Assembly: GCF_017309075.1 (NCBI RefSeq)
Contig: NZ_JAEMGS010000002.1
Coordinates: 310,001 to 374,000, forward strand
DNA: 64,000 nucleotides
Direction: 5' to 3'
Source: Motiliproteus sp. SC1-56
GTDB lineage: Bacteria; Pseudomonadota; Gammaproteobacteria; Pseudomonadales; Balneatricaceae
Below are positions 54,160 to 62,908 of this stretch, one piece after another. The position numbers and the translations under genes were made by a program. Under the pieces are notes generated by a model. That model did no database searches, was not told the origin of the DNA, and worked only from the letters and a program-made list of their open reading frames with translations. Position 1 is the first letter of the stretch. Each line of letters starts with the position of its first letter.

Positions 54160-54700
54160 ATTTTCGGCGTGTAGGCGAAGTTTTATTCCGCCCCGGCCGG
54201 GCGGACCAAGGGAATGTTTCGCCATTCCCTTGGCGATCCCAGGCGACCCTTGCGCAATCGCCCTTCGGGTACGCGCCTTTGGCGCTCTCAAAGTCAGCTT
54301 GGGCTGGCCGACGCGCCTTCCATGGCGCGGCGACCAGGGCCGTCATCCATGACGGCCCCCTGGCGGGCCTAATCATGCTGACTTTGAGCGATTACGAAAG
54401 GGAACCAAGGAGTTGCCTGAGGCAACGGCAGCGCTGACTGACCGGCAACATGAGGCCTGTAGGCGAGCAGCGTCGCTTCGGAAAGCCCCTCTGGGTCCCC
54501 TATCAATCGATGAAAGCCAGACTGAAAATGGCCCGAAGGGGATCGTCAAGGATGACGATCCGGCCATCCGCGCCAAGGATGGCGCGTATGGTCGCCTCAG
54601 TTTGGCTTTCATAGCGCCGCAGGCGCGTACCCGCAGGGCGATTGATTGGGGCGCGGTTTCTTTGCTTCTGTTTCTTTGCCGCGCGGCAAAGAAATGAAGG
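54160..54700. repeat. Structured intergenic repeat block
   Basis: About 540 bases without a supportable gene but dense in inverted repeats: CTCAAAGTCAGC (54287-54298) with GCTGACTTTGAG (54377-54388), GGGCCGTCAT/ATGACGGCCC (54337-54358), GGATCGTCA/TGACGATCC around 54540-54561, and GCGCC-TTCCAT-GGCGC (about 54314-54329) echoed near 54570-54590. The pattern suggests a dispersed repeat family or remnant, comparable in style to other bacterial interspersed repeats. Copy number elsewhere is not visible. Confidence 0.55.
54671..54694. repeat. Perfect 24-base palindrome
   Basis: Begins TTTCTTTGCC and is exactly self-complementary across its centre. It lies at the right edge of the repeat block, before the draT stop, and could fold as a hairpin or form part of the repeat family. 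Confidence 0.85.
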
Positions 54701-54827
54701 CGCCCGGGTGGGCGCAACAAATAACCATCGTCCCCTTTCAAAAAGCAATCTGAAACACCCAAACCATCGGCCCACCAAAACAACCCCAAAAGGGCTGCTT
54801 TGCGCCGAAAATCGCTACCCTACCGGC

Positions 54828-55652
54828 TCAATACGCCCACCCCTCCACCCGGTAGAGCCCCCCGATCACCATCTGCTCCCCTTCCCCTTCCAACAGGCCG
54901 GGAAAGAGCCGTTGATAACAGAACACCTTCTCCACCGGCACCCGAATTCGCGCCACCCGATCGCCGAATTCCGAGGCTCGCTCCGGGTCACTGGAAAAGG
55001 AGTTGAGATTATTGAGCAGCACCACCGGCTCATCCCCCTCGCGCAGCCACTCGAGCTGCTCCAGCCGGTTCACCCCGCGATAAAGCTGTAGGTGTGTCTG
55101 CTCCCCGCGTTGCAGCTCGTACTGGCAGTAGCTGTAGACGAGGTCGAGCTGCGCTTCCAGCGCGTTGGTGTTGTAGAGACCACGGGCGCGGGCCTCCAGG
55201 TAGGCGCGGTAGGTATCCCCGGAGAAATCGCGGATCGGGCCGCCGTGGTAGCGGGGCAGCAGGCCGAAACGGGACTCCACCCAGGCCTTGAGCACGGCCC
55301 CCTCGCGGCTGTCCGTGTCAAAGAACCAGCCGCGTAGGATGCGCTCCCAGGTCGCCTTGGGACGACCGCGCCCCCCTTTCGCGTAGCCAGCTGCAGCAGG
55401 GTCCTCCAGGGTGAAATGGACCGTCAGGTAATCGCGGAACTGCCGTGCACGGTCCGCCGCTGTCTCAATGCGGTCCAGGCGGGCAAAGAGATCCGCGTGC
55501 AGCGTTGTAACGCCGTCCAGCGCCAGGGGGGCGGGCTGTCGCTGAAAAGCCAGCCCACCCAGAATGCGCGCCGGCAGGTTGCAGCGGTTGATGGGCAGGC
55601 AGGTGCCCCGCGGCAGCGTCGGAATTGGGGCTGTATCAGCGGCGCGCCTCAT
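54828..55652 (-). CDS. draT: DraT, NAD-dinitrogen-reductase ADP-ribosyltransferase
   Basis: A 274-residue ADP-ribosyltransferase. The R-S-E-type active site appears as HLQLYRGVN (Arg), LLNNLNSFSSDPERASEFGD (Ser-Ser) and EGEGEQMVIGGLYRV (Glu), the arrangement in DraT of Rhodospirillum and Azospirillum. It switches off nitrogenase by ADP-ribosylating an Arg of NifH when ammonium appears or energy falls. It is divergent from nifH with 214 bases between. The reversing glycohydrolase DraG is not in the window. Length agrees with the family. Confidence 0.9.
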   Translation of the reverse strand: MRRAADTAPIPTLPRGTCLPINRCNLPARILGGLAFQRQPAPLALDGVTTLHADLFARLDRIETAADRARQFRDYLTVHFTLEDPAAAGYAKGGRGRPKATWERILRGWFFDTDSREGAVLKAWVESRFGLLPRYHGGPIRDFSGDTYRAYLEARARGLYNTNALEAQLDLVYSYCQYELQRGEQTHLQLYRGVNRLEQLEWLREGDEPVVLLNNLNSFSSDPERASEFGDRVARIRVPVEKVFCYQRLFPGLLEGEGEQMVIGGLYRVEGWAY

Positions 55653-55701
55653 CTCTGACTCCTACAAATTGTCGTCATTAACCCTACAGGATCAGGTGCT
55701 T

Positions 55702-55717
55702 TGTCGCATACCCACCA
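55702..55717. promoter_or_regulatory. Probable NifA site upstream of nifH (one mismatch)
   Basis: TGT-CGCATACCCA-CCA, which differs from TGT-N10-ACA by one base and closely resembles the nifE site TTGTCGTATTCCCCACA. It lies 82 bases upstream of the -24 element. No exact site was found in 55653-55798. Confidence 0.45.
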
Positions 55718-55798
55718 GCCCTTTTTAATCTTTAAAAGCATCACTTAGAAAGCGCTCAAACCCACAACATCAATTACTTACAAGAATAAATTCGCTGT

Positions 55799-55814
55799 TG
55801 GCACAGCCGTTGCC
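55799..55814 (+). promoter_or_regulatory. Sigma-54 promoter of nifHDK
   Basis: TGGCAC-AGCCG-TTGCC, with GG at -24 and GC at -12. The nifH ATG is 53 bases downstream. Confidence 0.88.
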
Positions 55815-55836
55815 ACGTCACTGCTGAGCAAGTTGA

Positions 55837-56751
<915 letters not shown>

Positions 56752-56771
56752 GTCAGTCGGGCAACGAGGTT

Positions 56772-56796
56772 CGCGGCGGCCACGCCGCCGCGTTTT
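56772..56796 (+). terminator. Intergenic hairpin between nifH and nifD
   Basis: Perfect 9-base arms CGCGGCGGC and GCCGCCGCG with a CAC loop, followed by TTTT. It looks like a partial terminator or mRNA-processing hairpin that would favour nifH over nifDK. Confidence 0.8.
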
Positions 56797-56845
56797 GACC
56801 TCTACCGAATCGACGGATTAACGGTTTAAACGAAGGTATTCCATC

Positions 56846-58285
56846 ATGACCAGTTTGAATGTAGACGAGGCCAAGGGCCTCATTGAAGAGGTGCTCGAGG
56901 TCTACCCCGAGAAAGCCCGGGAAGACCGCGCCAAGCACCTGACCGTGGCCGAACCCGGCCAGGAAACCAAAGGCTGCATCACCTCCAACCGCAAGGCCCT
57001 GCCCGGTGTACTGACCAACCGCGGCTGTGCCTATGCCGGTTCCAAGGGCGTGGTCTGGGGTCCGATCAAGGACATGATCCACATCTCCCACGGCCCCGTC
57101 GGCTGCGGTCAGTACTCCCGCGCCGGGCGCCGCAACTATTACGTCGGCACCACGGGCGTCGACAGCTTCGGCACCATGAACTTCACCTCAGACTTCCAGG
57201 AGAAGGACATCGTCTTCGGCGGTGACAAGAAGCTGGAGGCCCTGATCGATGAAGTCGAGCAGCTGTTCCCCCTCAACAAGGGGATCTCGGTGCAGTCCGA
57301 GTGCCCTATCGGTCTGATCGGTGACGATATCGAGGCGGTTTCCAAGGAGAAGGCCAAGGAGCTCGGCAAATCCGTGGTGCCCGTCCGCTGCGAGGGTTTC
57401 CGTGGCGTGTCCCAGTCTCTCGGTCACCACATCGCCAACGATGCGGTGCGCGACTGGGTCCTCTCCGGGGAAAACAAAAAGGAAGTGGGGCCCTACGATG
57501 TGGCGCTGATCGCCGACTACAACATCGGCGGCGACGCCTGGTCTTCGCGCATTCTGCTCGAAGAGATGGGGCTTAACGTGGTCACTCAGTGGTCCGGTGA
57601 CGGCACCCTCAACGAGGTGAAGAACAACGTCAACGTCAAGCTCAACCTGCTTCACTGCTATCGCTCCATGAACTACCTGGCGCGGCACATGGAAGAGAAG
57701 TACGACATTCCCTGGGTGGAGTTCAACTTCTTCGGCCCCACCAAGACCGCCGAGAGCCTGCGCAAGATCGCCACCTTCTTTGACGAGACCATTCAGGCCA
57801 ACGCCGAGAAGGTGATCGCCAAGTACGAGGCCCAGACCCAGGCCATCATCGAGAAGTACCGCCCCCGTCTTGAGGGCAAGAAGGTGATGCTCTACGTCGG
57901 CGGCCTGCGGCCCCGTCACACCATCGGCGCCTACCAGGACCTCGGTATGGAAGTGATCGGCACCGGCTACGAGTTCGGCCACAACGACGACTACGAGCGG
58001 ACCCTGGAGGACATCAAGCACGCCACCCTGATCTACGACGACGTCACCGGCTACGAGTTCGAGGAGTTCGTGAAGAAGCTGCAGCCGGACCTGATCGGCG
58101 GCGGTATCAAGGAGAAGTACATCTTCCAGAAGATGGGCATCCCCTTCCGCCAGATGCACTCCTGGGACTACTCCGGCCCCTATCACGGCTACGACGGCTT
58201 CGCCATCTTCGCCCGCGATATGGACATGACCCTGAACAACCCGTGCTGGAATGAACTTAAAGCGCCTTGGAAAAAGATCGCCTAA
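56846..58285 (+). CDS. nifD: NifD, nitrogenase molybdenum-iron protein alpha chain
   Basis: A 479-residue alpha subunit. It has the conserved [20 protein letters not shown] region with P-cluster Cys, [19 protein letters not shown], the FeMo-co ligand Cys in [15 protein letters not shown] context, and a C-terminal His in [19 protein letters not shown] that binds FeMo-co. It forms an alpha2-beta2 tetramer with NifK. Standard length and no disruption. A ribosome site is weak (GAAGG) but spacing is normal. Confidence 0.96.
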   Translation: MTSLNVDEAKGLIEEVLEVYPEKAREDRAKHLTVAEPGQETKGCITSNRKALPGVLTNRGCAYAGSKGVVWGPIKDMIHISHGPVGCGQYSRAGRRNYYVGTTGVDSFGTMNFTSDFQEKDIVFGGDKKLEALIDEVEQLFPLNKGISVQSECPIGLIGDDIEAVSKEKAKELGKSVVPVRCEGFRGVSQSLGHHIANDAVRDWVLSGENKKEVGPYDVALIADYNIGGDAWSSRILLEEMGLNVVTQWSGDGTLNEVKNNVNVKLNLLHCYRSMNYLARHMEEKYDIPWVEFNFFGPTKTAESLRKIATFFDETIQANAEKVIAKYEAQTQAIIEKYRPRLEGKKVMLYVGGLRPRHTIGAYQDLGMEVIGTGYEFGHNDDYERTLEDIKHATLIYDDVTGYEFEEFVKKLQPDLIGGGIKEKYIFQKMGIPFRQMHSWDYSGPYHGYDGFAIFARDMDMTLNNPCWNELKAPWKKIA

Positions 58286-58300
58286 TTCATTGTTATTTTG

Positions 58301-58316
58301 GGCAGGCTAGCCTGCC
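58301..58316 (+). terminator. Intergenic palindrome between nifD and nifK
   Basis: GGCAGGCTAGCCTGCC, a perfect 16-base palindrome between the two structural genes, without a T-run; probably an mRNA-stability or processing hairpin. Confidence 0.75.
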
Positions 58317-58371
58317 ATAGATTCACTTACCGCCGTTGTTCACATCAGAGTGGCGCGGTTGGGAGGTTAAA

Positions 58372-59943
58372 ATGAGTCAGACTGCTGATAACGTCAAACC
58401 CTGTTACCCGCTGTTCGGTCAGCCGGAGTACAAGGAACTGCTGGCCAACAAGAAGGCCACCAAGGAAGACCCCGTCGCGGCCGCCAAGGTCCAGGAGGTC
58501 TTTGACTGGACCACCACTGAGGAGTACCAGGAACTCAACTTCAACCGCAAGGCCCTGACGGTCGATCCGGCCAAGGCCTGCCAGCCCCTGGGCGCGGTGC
58601 TCTGTTCCCTGGGCTTTGAGAAGACCCTGCCCTACGTGCACGGCTCTCAAGGCTGCGTGGCCTACTTCCGTACCTATTTCAACCGTCATTTCAAGGAGCC
58701 GGTGATGACCGTCTCCGACTCAATGACCGAGGACGCCGCCGTGTTCGGTGGCCAGCAGAACATGAAGGATGGCCTTGAGAACGCCACCGCGCTCTACAAG
58801 CCGGAGATGATTGCCGTCTCCACCACCTGCATGGCCGAGGTCATCGGTGACGACCTCAACGCCTTTATCGGCAACGCCAAGAAGGATGGCCACATCCCCG
58901 AGGACATGCCCACCCCCTATGCCCACACCCCGAGCTTCGTCGGTAGCCACACCACCGGCTGGGACGGCATGTTCGAAGGTTTCGCCCGCTACTTCACCCT
59001 GAACGCCATGGAGGGCAAGGAAGTTGGCAGCAACGGCAAGATCAACCTGGTGCCGGGCTTTGAGACTTACCTCGGCAACTACCGGGTGATGAAGCGAATG
59101 ATGGCCGAGATGGGCGTGGAGGCAACCCTGCTGTCCGACCCCACCGAGGTGCTCGATACTCCCGCCGACGGCGAGTACCGCATGTACGCGGGCGGCACTA
59201 CCCAGGCGGAGATCAAGGACGCCCCCAACGCCATCGACACCCTGCTGCTGCAGCCCTGGGGCTTGGTCAAGACCAAGAAGTTCGTCAAGAACACCTGGAA
59301 CCACGCCGCCAGCGAGGTCGCCTACCCCATGGGGCTGGCCGCCACCGACGACTTCCTGATGAAGGTCAGCGAGCTGACCGGCAAGGAGATTCCCGACAGC
59401 CTGGCGCTGGAGCGTGGACGTCTGGTGGATATGATGCAGGATTCGCATACCTGGCTGCATGGCAAGAAGTTCGCCCTCTACGGCGATCCGGATTTCGTCA
59501 TGGGGCTGGCCCGCTTCCTGCTGGAGTTGGGCGCCGAGCCCTCCATTATCCTGTGCAACAACGCCAACAAGCGCTGGGGCAAGGCGATGCAGAAGGTACT
59601 GGACGAATCGCCCTTCGGCGCTGACTGTCAGGTGCACGTGGGTAAGGACCTGTGGCACTTGCGGTCCTTGCTGTTCACCAACAAGCCCGACTTCGTGATC
59701 GGCAACTCCTACGGCAAGTTCCTGCAGCGTGACACCCGCGCCAAGGGTCCGGAGTTCGAGGTGCCGCTGATCCGTCTCGGCTTCCCCATCTTCGACCGTC
59801 ACCACCTGCACCGCCAGACCACCCTTGGCTACGAAGGCGCCATGCAGGTGCTGACCACCCTGGTCAACGCGGTCCTGGAGAAGCTGGATAACGAGACCAT
59901 GGAGATCGCCGTTACCGACTACAACTTCGACCTGGTGCGCTAG
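58372..59943 (+). CDS. nifK: NifK, nitrogenase molybdenum-iron protein beta chain
   Basis: A 523-residue beta subunit with CQPLGAVLCSLGFEKTLPYVHGS (P-cluster Cys) and YVHGSQGCVAYFRTYFNRHFKEP, then TTCMAEVIGDDLNAFI, and PTPYAHTPSFVGSHTTGWDG. ATG at 58372 is supported by GGAGG nine bases upstream; a further 12 codons from 58336 are not needed. It pairs with NifD to hold the P-cluster and electron route from NifH. A strong hairpin follows its stop. Confidence 0.96.
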   Translation: MSQTADNVKPCYPLFGQPEYKELLANKKATKEDPVAAAKVQEVFDWTTTEEYQELNFNRKALTVDPAKACQPLGAVLCSLGFEKTLPYVHGSQGCVAYFRTYFNRHFKEPVMTVSDSMTEDAAVFGGQQNMKDGLENATALYKPEMIAVSTTCMAEVIGDDLNAFIGNAKKDGHIPEDMPTPYAHTPSFVGSHTTGWDGMFEGFARYFTLNAMEGKEVGSNGKINLVPGFETYLGNYRVMKRMMAEMGVEATLLSDPTEVLDTPADGEYRMYAGGTTQAEIKDAPNAIDTLLLQPWGLVKTKKFVKNTWNHAASEVAYPMGLAATDDFLMKVSELTGKEIPDSLALERGRLVDMMQDSHTWLHGKKFALYGDPDFVMGLARFLLELGAEPSIILCNNANKRWGKAMQKVLDESPFGADCQVHVGKDLWHLRSLLFTNKPDFVIGNSYGKFLQRDTRAKGPEFEVPLIRLGFPIFDRHHLHRQTTLGYEGAMQVLTTLVNAVLEKLDNETMEIAVTDYNFDLVR

Positions 59944-59959
59944 GCCGACGCTCCCGAGC

Positions 59960-59981
59960 GGGGCCGGCGGAAGCCGGCCCC
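59960..59981 (+). terminator. Hairpin between nifK and nifT
   Basis: Perfect 9-base arms GGGGCCGGC and GCCGGCCCC around a GGAA tetraloop, followed by TTT. Likely a partial terminator after the structural genes. Confidence 0.85.
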
Positions 59982-60010
59982 TTTACCCGCCAAGACGTAA
60001 GGAGCGCCCC

Positions 60011-60220
60011 ATGCCCAGCGTAATGCTCAGAGAAAACGAAGGAAAACTTTCGCTCTACATCGCCAAGAAAGACCTGGAAGCGATGGTGGTCAGCCTGGAA
60101 CACGATGCCATCGACAAGTGGGGGGGCAAGATCGAGTTGGATGACGGCTCGGCCTGGTACCTGGACCCCCTCGACGCCAAACCCAAGCTGCCCAAGACCC
60201 TGCGCGTGCGCCGGGCCTGA
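60011..60220 (+). CDS. nifT: NifT/FixU protein
   Basis: A 69-residue small nif protein with the family motif MLRENEGKLSLYIAKKDLEAM and the final WYLDPLDAKPKLPKTLRVRR. It occurs after nifK in many diazotrophs; its precise function is undefined, although it is co-regulated with nitrogenase. TAAGGAGCG lies just before the ATG. Confidence 0.93.
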   Translation: MPSVMLRENEGKLSLYIAKKDLEAMVVSLEHDAIDKWGGKIELDDGSAWYLDPLDAKPKLPKTLRVRRA

Positions 60221-60252
60221 GCGCGTACCAAGATCCAAGAAGGAGGCCTGCC

Positions 60253-60450
60253 ATGGCACTTTATATCGTTGAAGACGAATGCATCTCGTGCGGTGACTGT
60301 GTGCCCGAGTGCCCCACCGACTCCATCAGTGAATCCCTGGTGGCGTTCAAAATCAGTGAAAAGTCCTGCACCGAGTGCGAAGGCGAGGCCGACAGCCCCA
60401 AGTGCGTGGACATCTGCCCGATTGACGACTGCATTCTGCCCGTCGCCTGA
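60253..60450 (+). CDS. 2[4Fe-4S] ferredoxin of nif operon
   Basis: A 65-residue bacterial-type ferredoxin. Cluster motifs are CISCGDCVPECPTDS (first) and CTECEGEADSPKCVDICP with an eight-residue spacer (second), the latter with the loop extension of FdxN-type proteins. It is a candidate electron donor to NifH or helper of cofactor synthesis. AAGGAGG precedes the ATG. Gene order nifT-fdx-nifX/Y resembles Azotobacter. Confidence 0.92.
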   Translation: MALYIVEDECISCGDCVPECPTDSISESLVAFKISEKSCTECEGEADSPKCVDICPIDDCILPVA

Positions 60451-60462
60451 TCCGGCCCCAGC

Positions 60463-60482
60463 GTGGCCCCTGCCGGGGCCAC
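60463..60482 (+). terminator. Hairpin between ferredoxin and NifX/Y-like gene
   Basis: Perfect 8-base arms GTGGCCCC and GGGGCCAC with a TGCC loop, in the 61-base gap. No long T-tract, so a stability hairpin or weak terminator. Confidence 0.75.
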
Positions 60483-60511
60483 TTCCACGACCTGAGACGA
60501 GGTAACGTCCG

Positions 60512-60928
60512 ATGCCCGATACCCCCTTTCGTTTCAAGATCGCCGTCGCCACCAACGACGGCCAGACCATTGATGGCCACTTCGGAACCTGCGAAAGCTT
60601 CGCCATCTACCAGTTTGACGCCGACAGCCTGGAGCGCCTGGAGAGCCGTCCGGCGGCTACCGTCGAGGGGATTGAGAAAAACGCCGCCCGCGCCGCCCAG
60701 CTGGACGACTGCCACCTGCTCTACGTTGCCTCCATCGGCGGACCGGCCGCGGCCAAGGTGATCAAACACGGCATTCACCCCCTGCGCGACCAGAACGGTA
60801 GCCCGATCACGGCCACCCTCGAACGGCTGCAGGCGGTGCTCAAGGGCTCGCCGCCTCCCTGGATGGCCAAGCTGATGGGCCGGGAACCTGCGCGCTCGCT
60901 GAAGGCGGTGTCCGGCGGGGACGCCTGA
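60512..60928 (+). CDS. NifX/NifY/NafY-type FeMo-cofactor carrier-like protein
   Basis: A 138-residue protein of the dinitrogenase iron-molybdenum cofactor-binding family, with FKIAVATNDGQTIDGHFG at the start and HLLYVASIGGPAAAKVIKHG, then a short C-terminal extension PPWMAKLMGREPARSL. Position after nifT-fdx resembles Azotobacter nifY, but at 138 residues it lacks the N-terminal domain of long NifY/NafY, so NifX-like is equally possible. It likely carries or holds FeMo-co during insertion into apo-NifDK. Confidence 0.8.
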   Translation: MPDTPFRFKIAVATNDGQTIDGHFGTCESFAIYQFDADSLERLESRPAATVEGIEKNAARAAQLDDCHLLYVASIGGPAAAKVIKHGIHPLRDQNGSPITATLERLQAVLKGSPPPWMAKLMGREPARSLKAVSGGDA

Positions 60929-61084
60929 GCGCCATCCGCCTCCGGCACTGACACCCCTGTCGGGGAAAACGTGAATCGCCGTCCCCTCGCCAGCGGTCAC
61001 CGTTTCAATCCTGTTTCGGAGCACCAGCCCAGGGCTGGATCAAAGAGCGGGTGCCCCCTTCACCGGCTCTTGCTCCCCCTTCTT

Positions 61085-61125
61085 CCCCATCCCCCATCCC
61101 CCATCCCCCATCCCCCATCCCCCAT
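61085..61125. repeat. Heptanucleotide satellite (CCCCCAT)5
   Basis: Five perfect copies of CCCCCAT (61091-61125) preceded by a truncated CCCCAT. It lies in the gap between the nifX/Y-like gene and the nifE promoter; ORFs across it are artefacts of low-complexity sequence. The rest of 60929-61240 has no recognisable gene. Confidence 0.92.
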
Positions 61126-61240
61126 CCCGGGTTCCTGGTCCGGCTTCCTCTCCCTACAGCCGCCGGCCGACTGACAGTCCCGCCCCCTCCTTTGCAGGTG
61201 CACGCCGTTGTCACAAGTGCGCGGTTCTCCCGCAATCGCT

Positions 61241-61256
61241 TGTCGTATTCCCCACA
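61241..61256. promoter_or_regulatory. NifA upstream activator sequence of nifE
   Basis: TGT-CGTATTCCCC-ACA, an exact TGT-N10-ACA site 40 bases upstream of the -24 box. Confidence 0.8.
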
Positions 61257-61295
61257 AACAAGCGCTTCCGAAACGTAAAATCAATTGGTTACGGC

Positions 61296-61311
61296 TGGCA
61301 CGCAGGTTGCT
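61296..61311 (+). promoter_or_regulatory. Sigma-54 promoter of nifEN
   Basis: TGGCAC-GCAGG-TTGCT, a perfect -24/-12 element, 29 bases before the nifE ATG. Confidence 0.9.
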
Positions 61312-61339
61312 AAATCTTCCCAAGTGATAGGAGATTGGC

Positions 61340-62731
61340 ATGAAACAGAAACAGATTGCAGAGCTGCTCGACGAGCCCGGCTGCGACCACAACGACAAGT
61401 CGAAGTCCGGCTGCGCCCGCCCCAAACCCGGCGCATCGGCCGGCGGCTGCGCCTTTGACGGGGCCCAGATCGCGCTCCTGCCCATTGCCGACGTGGCCCA
61501 TATCGTCCACGGCCCCATCGCCTGCGCGGGCAATTCCTGGGACAACCGGGGCACCCGCTCCAGCGGCCCCCAGCTCTTCCGCCTGGGCATGACCACCGAT
61601 CTCACCGAACAGGACGTGATCATGGGCCGGGGCGAAAAGCGCCTCTTCCACGCCATCAAGCAAGCCGTCGAGACTTACCGCCCCGCCGCCGTCTTCATCT
61701 ACAACACCTGCGTACCGGCGATGATCGGCGACGACGTGGAGGCCGTCTGCAAAGCGGCCGCCGAGCGCTGGGGGACACCGGTAGTGCCGGTGGATGGCGC
61801 GGGCTTTTACGGCTCCAAGAACCTGGGCAACCGCATCGCCGGCGAGGCCATGTTGAAATACGTCATCGGCACCGGGGACAAGGCCGCCAAACCCGCCCAC
61901 CCCGCCGGTGTCCCCGTCTACGACGTCAACCTGATCGGCGAGTACAACATCGCCGGTGAACTCTGGCACGTGCTGCCCCTGCTGGACGAGCTGGGGCTGC
62001 GGGTGCTCTGCACCCTCTCGGGCGATGCCCGTTTTCACGAGGTGCAGAGCATGCACCAGGCCGAGGTCAACATGATGGTCTGCTCCAAGGCCATGGTGAA
62101 CGTGGCCCGCAAGCTCAAGGCCCAGTACGGCACTCCCTGGTTCGAGGGCAGCTTCTACGGGGTGCGCGACACCTCCCAGGCGCTGCGCGACTTCGCCGCC
62201 CTGCTCGACGATCCCGGCCTGATGGCCCGCACCGAGTCTCTGATTGCCCGGGAGGAGGCGCGCCTGGACGCGGAGCTCGAACCTTATCGGCAACAACTGC
62301 GGGGCAAGCGGGTGCTGCTCTACACCGGCGGAGTGAAATCCTGGTCGGTGGTCTCGGCCCTGCAGGACCTGGGCATGGAAGTGGTCGCCACCGGCACTAA
62401 AAAGTCCACCGAGGAGGACAAGAGCCGAATTCGCGAGCTGATGGGCGAGGAGGCGGTGATGCTCGACGGCGGCAACGCCCGCCAGTTGCTGGACAAGGTC
62501 GCCGAGTACCAAGCCGACATGCTGATTGCCGGCGGGCGCAACCTCTACACCGCCCTCAAGGCGCGCCTGCCCTTCCTGGACATCAACCAGGAGCGGGAGT
62601 TTGGCTACGCCGGGTATACCGGCATGAAGGAGCTGGCCCGCCGGCTCACCCTGGCCCTCACCAACCCCGTGTGGACGCAGGTCCGCACGCCCGCGCCCTG
62701 GGCCCGGAACCAGCAAGGAGGAGACGCGTGA
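61340..62731 (+). CDS. nifE: NifE, FeMo-cofactor assembly scaffold alpha-like subunit
   Basis: A 463-residue NifD-like protein of the NifEN scaffold. Conserved features are [35 protein letters not shown] and [19 protein letters not shown], with cysteines for the P-cluster-like site. With NifN it matures the NifB product into FeMo-co. ATG has ATAGGAGA seven bases upstream. The stop is followed by the overlapping TGATG of a small ORF. Confidence 0.95.
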   Translation: MKQKQIAELLDEPGCDHNDKSKSGCARPKPGASAGGCAFDGAQIALLPIADVAHIVHGPIACAGNSWDNRGTRSSGPQLFRLGMTTDLTEQDVIMGRGEKRLFHAIKQAVETYRPAAVFIYNTCVPAMIGDDVEAVCKAAAERWGTPVVPVDGAGFYGSKNLGNRIAGEAMLKYVIGTGDKAAKPAHPAGVPVYDVNLIGEYNIAGELWHVLPLLDELGLRVLCTLSGDARFHEVQSMHQAEVNMMVCSKAMVNVARKLKAQYGTPWFEGSFYGVRDTSQALRDFAALLDDPGLMARTESLIAREEARLDAELEPYRQQLRGKRVLLYTGGVKSWSVVSALQDLGMEVVATGTKKSTEEDKSRIRELMGEEAVMLDGGNARQLLDKVAEYQADMLIAGGRNLYTALKARLPFLDINQEREFGYAGYTGMKELARRLTLALTNPVWTQVRTPAPWARNQQGGDA

Positions 62732-62898
62732 TGAACCCCGGTTTTAGCCTCACTACCCTGGGACGCCTGTTGGAGCGCGGCAGCGAACGCAAGCGCCTGC
62801 GCCAGTTAGGCCTGAGTCACTGCCTCGCGCGCCACGGGCGTGCCGGCGACAGCCGACGCCCCCAACCCACCCAAGCTTCGCCGTGCGAGCCCCGCTGA
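62731..62898 (+). CDS. Small basic ORF between nifE and nifN, 55 residues
   Basis: ATG overlaps the nifE stop (TGATG) and has AAGGAGG eleven bases upstream; the frame encodes a 55-residue, arginine-rich protein starting [20 protein letters not shown] and ends ten bases before nifN. The tight coupling suggests translation, but no family is recognised and nifE and nifN are usually adjacent. Confidence 0.55.
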   Translation: MNPGFSLTTLGRLLERGSERKRLRQLGLSHCLARHGRAGDSRRPQPTQASPCEPR

Positions 62899-62908
62899 GG
62901 AGCCAAAC

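Noticed and set aside
57188-58186. Minus-strand frame over nifD
   Set aside because: Antisense shadow typical of GC-rich genes.
61310-62716. Minus-strand frame over nifE
   Set aside because: Antisense shadow; the sigma-54 promoter and ribosome site support nifE only.
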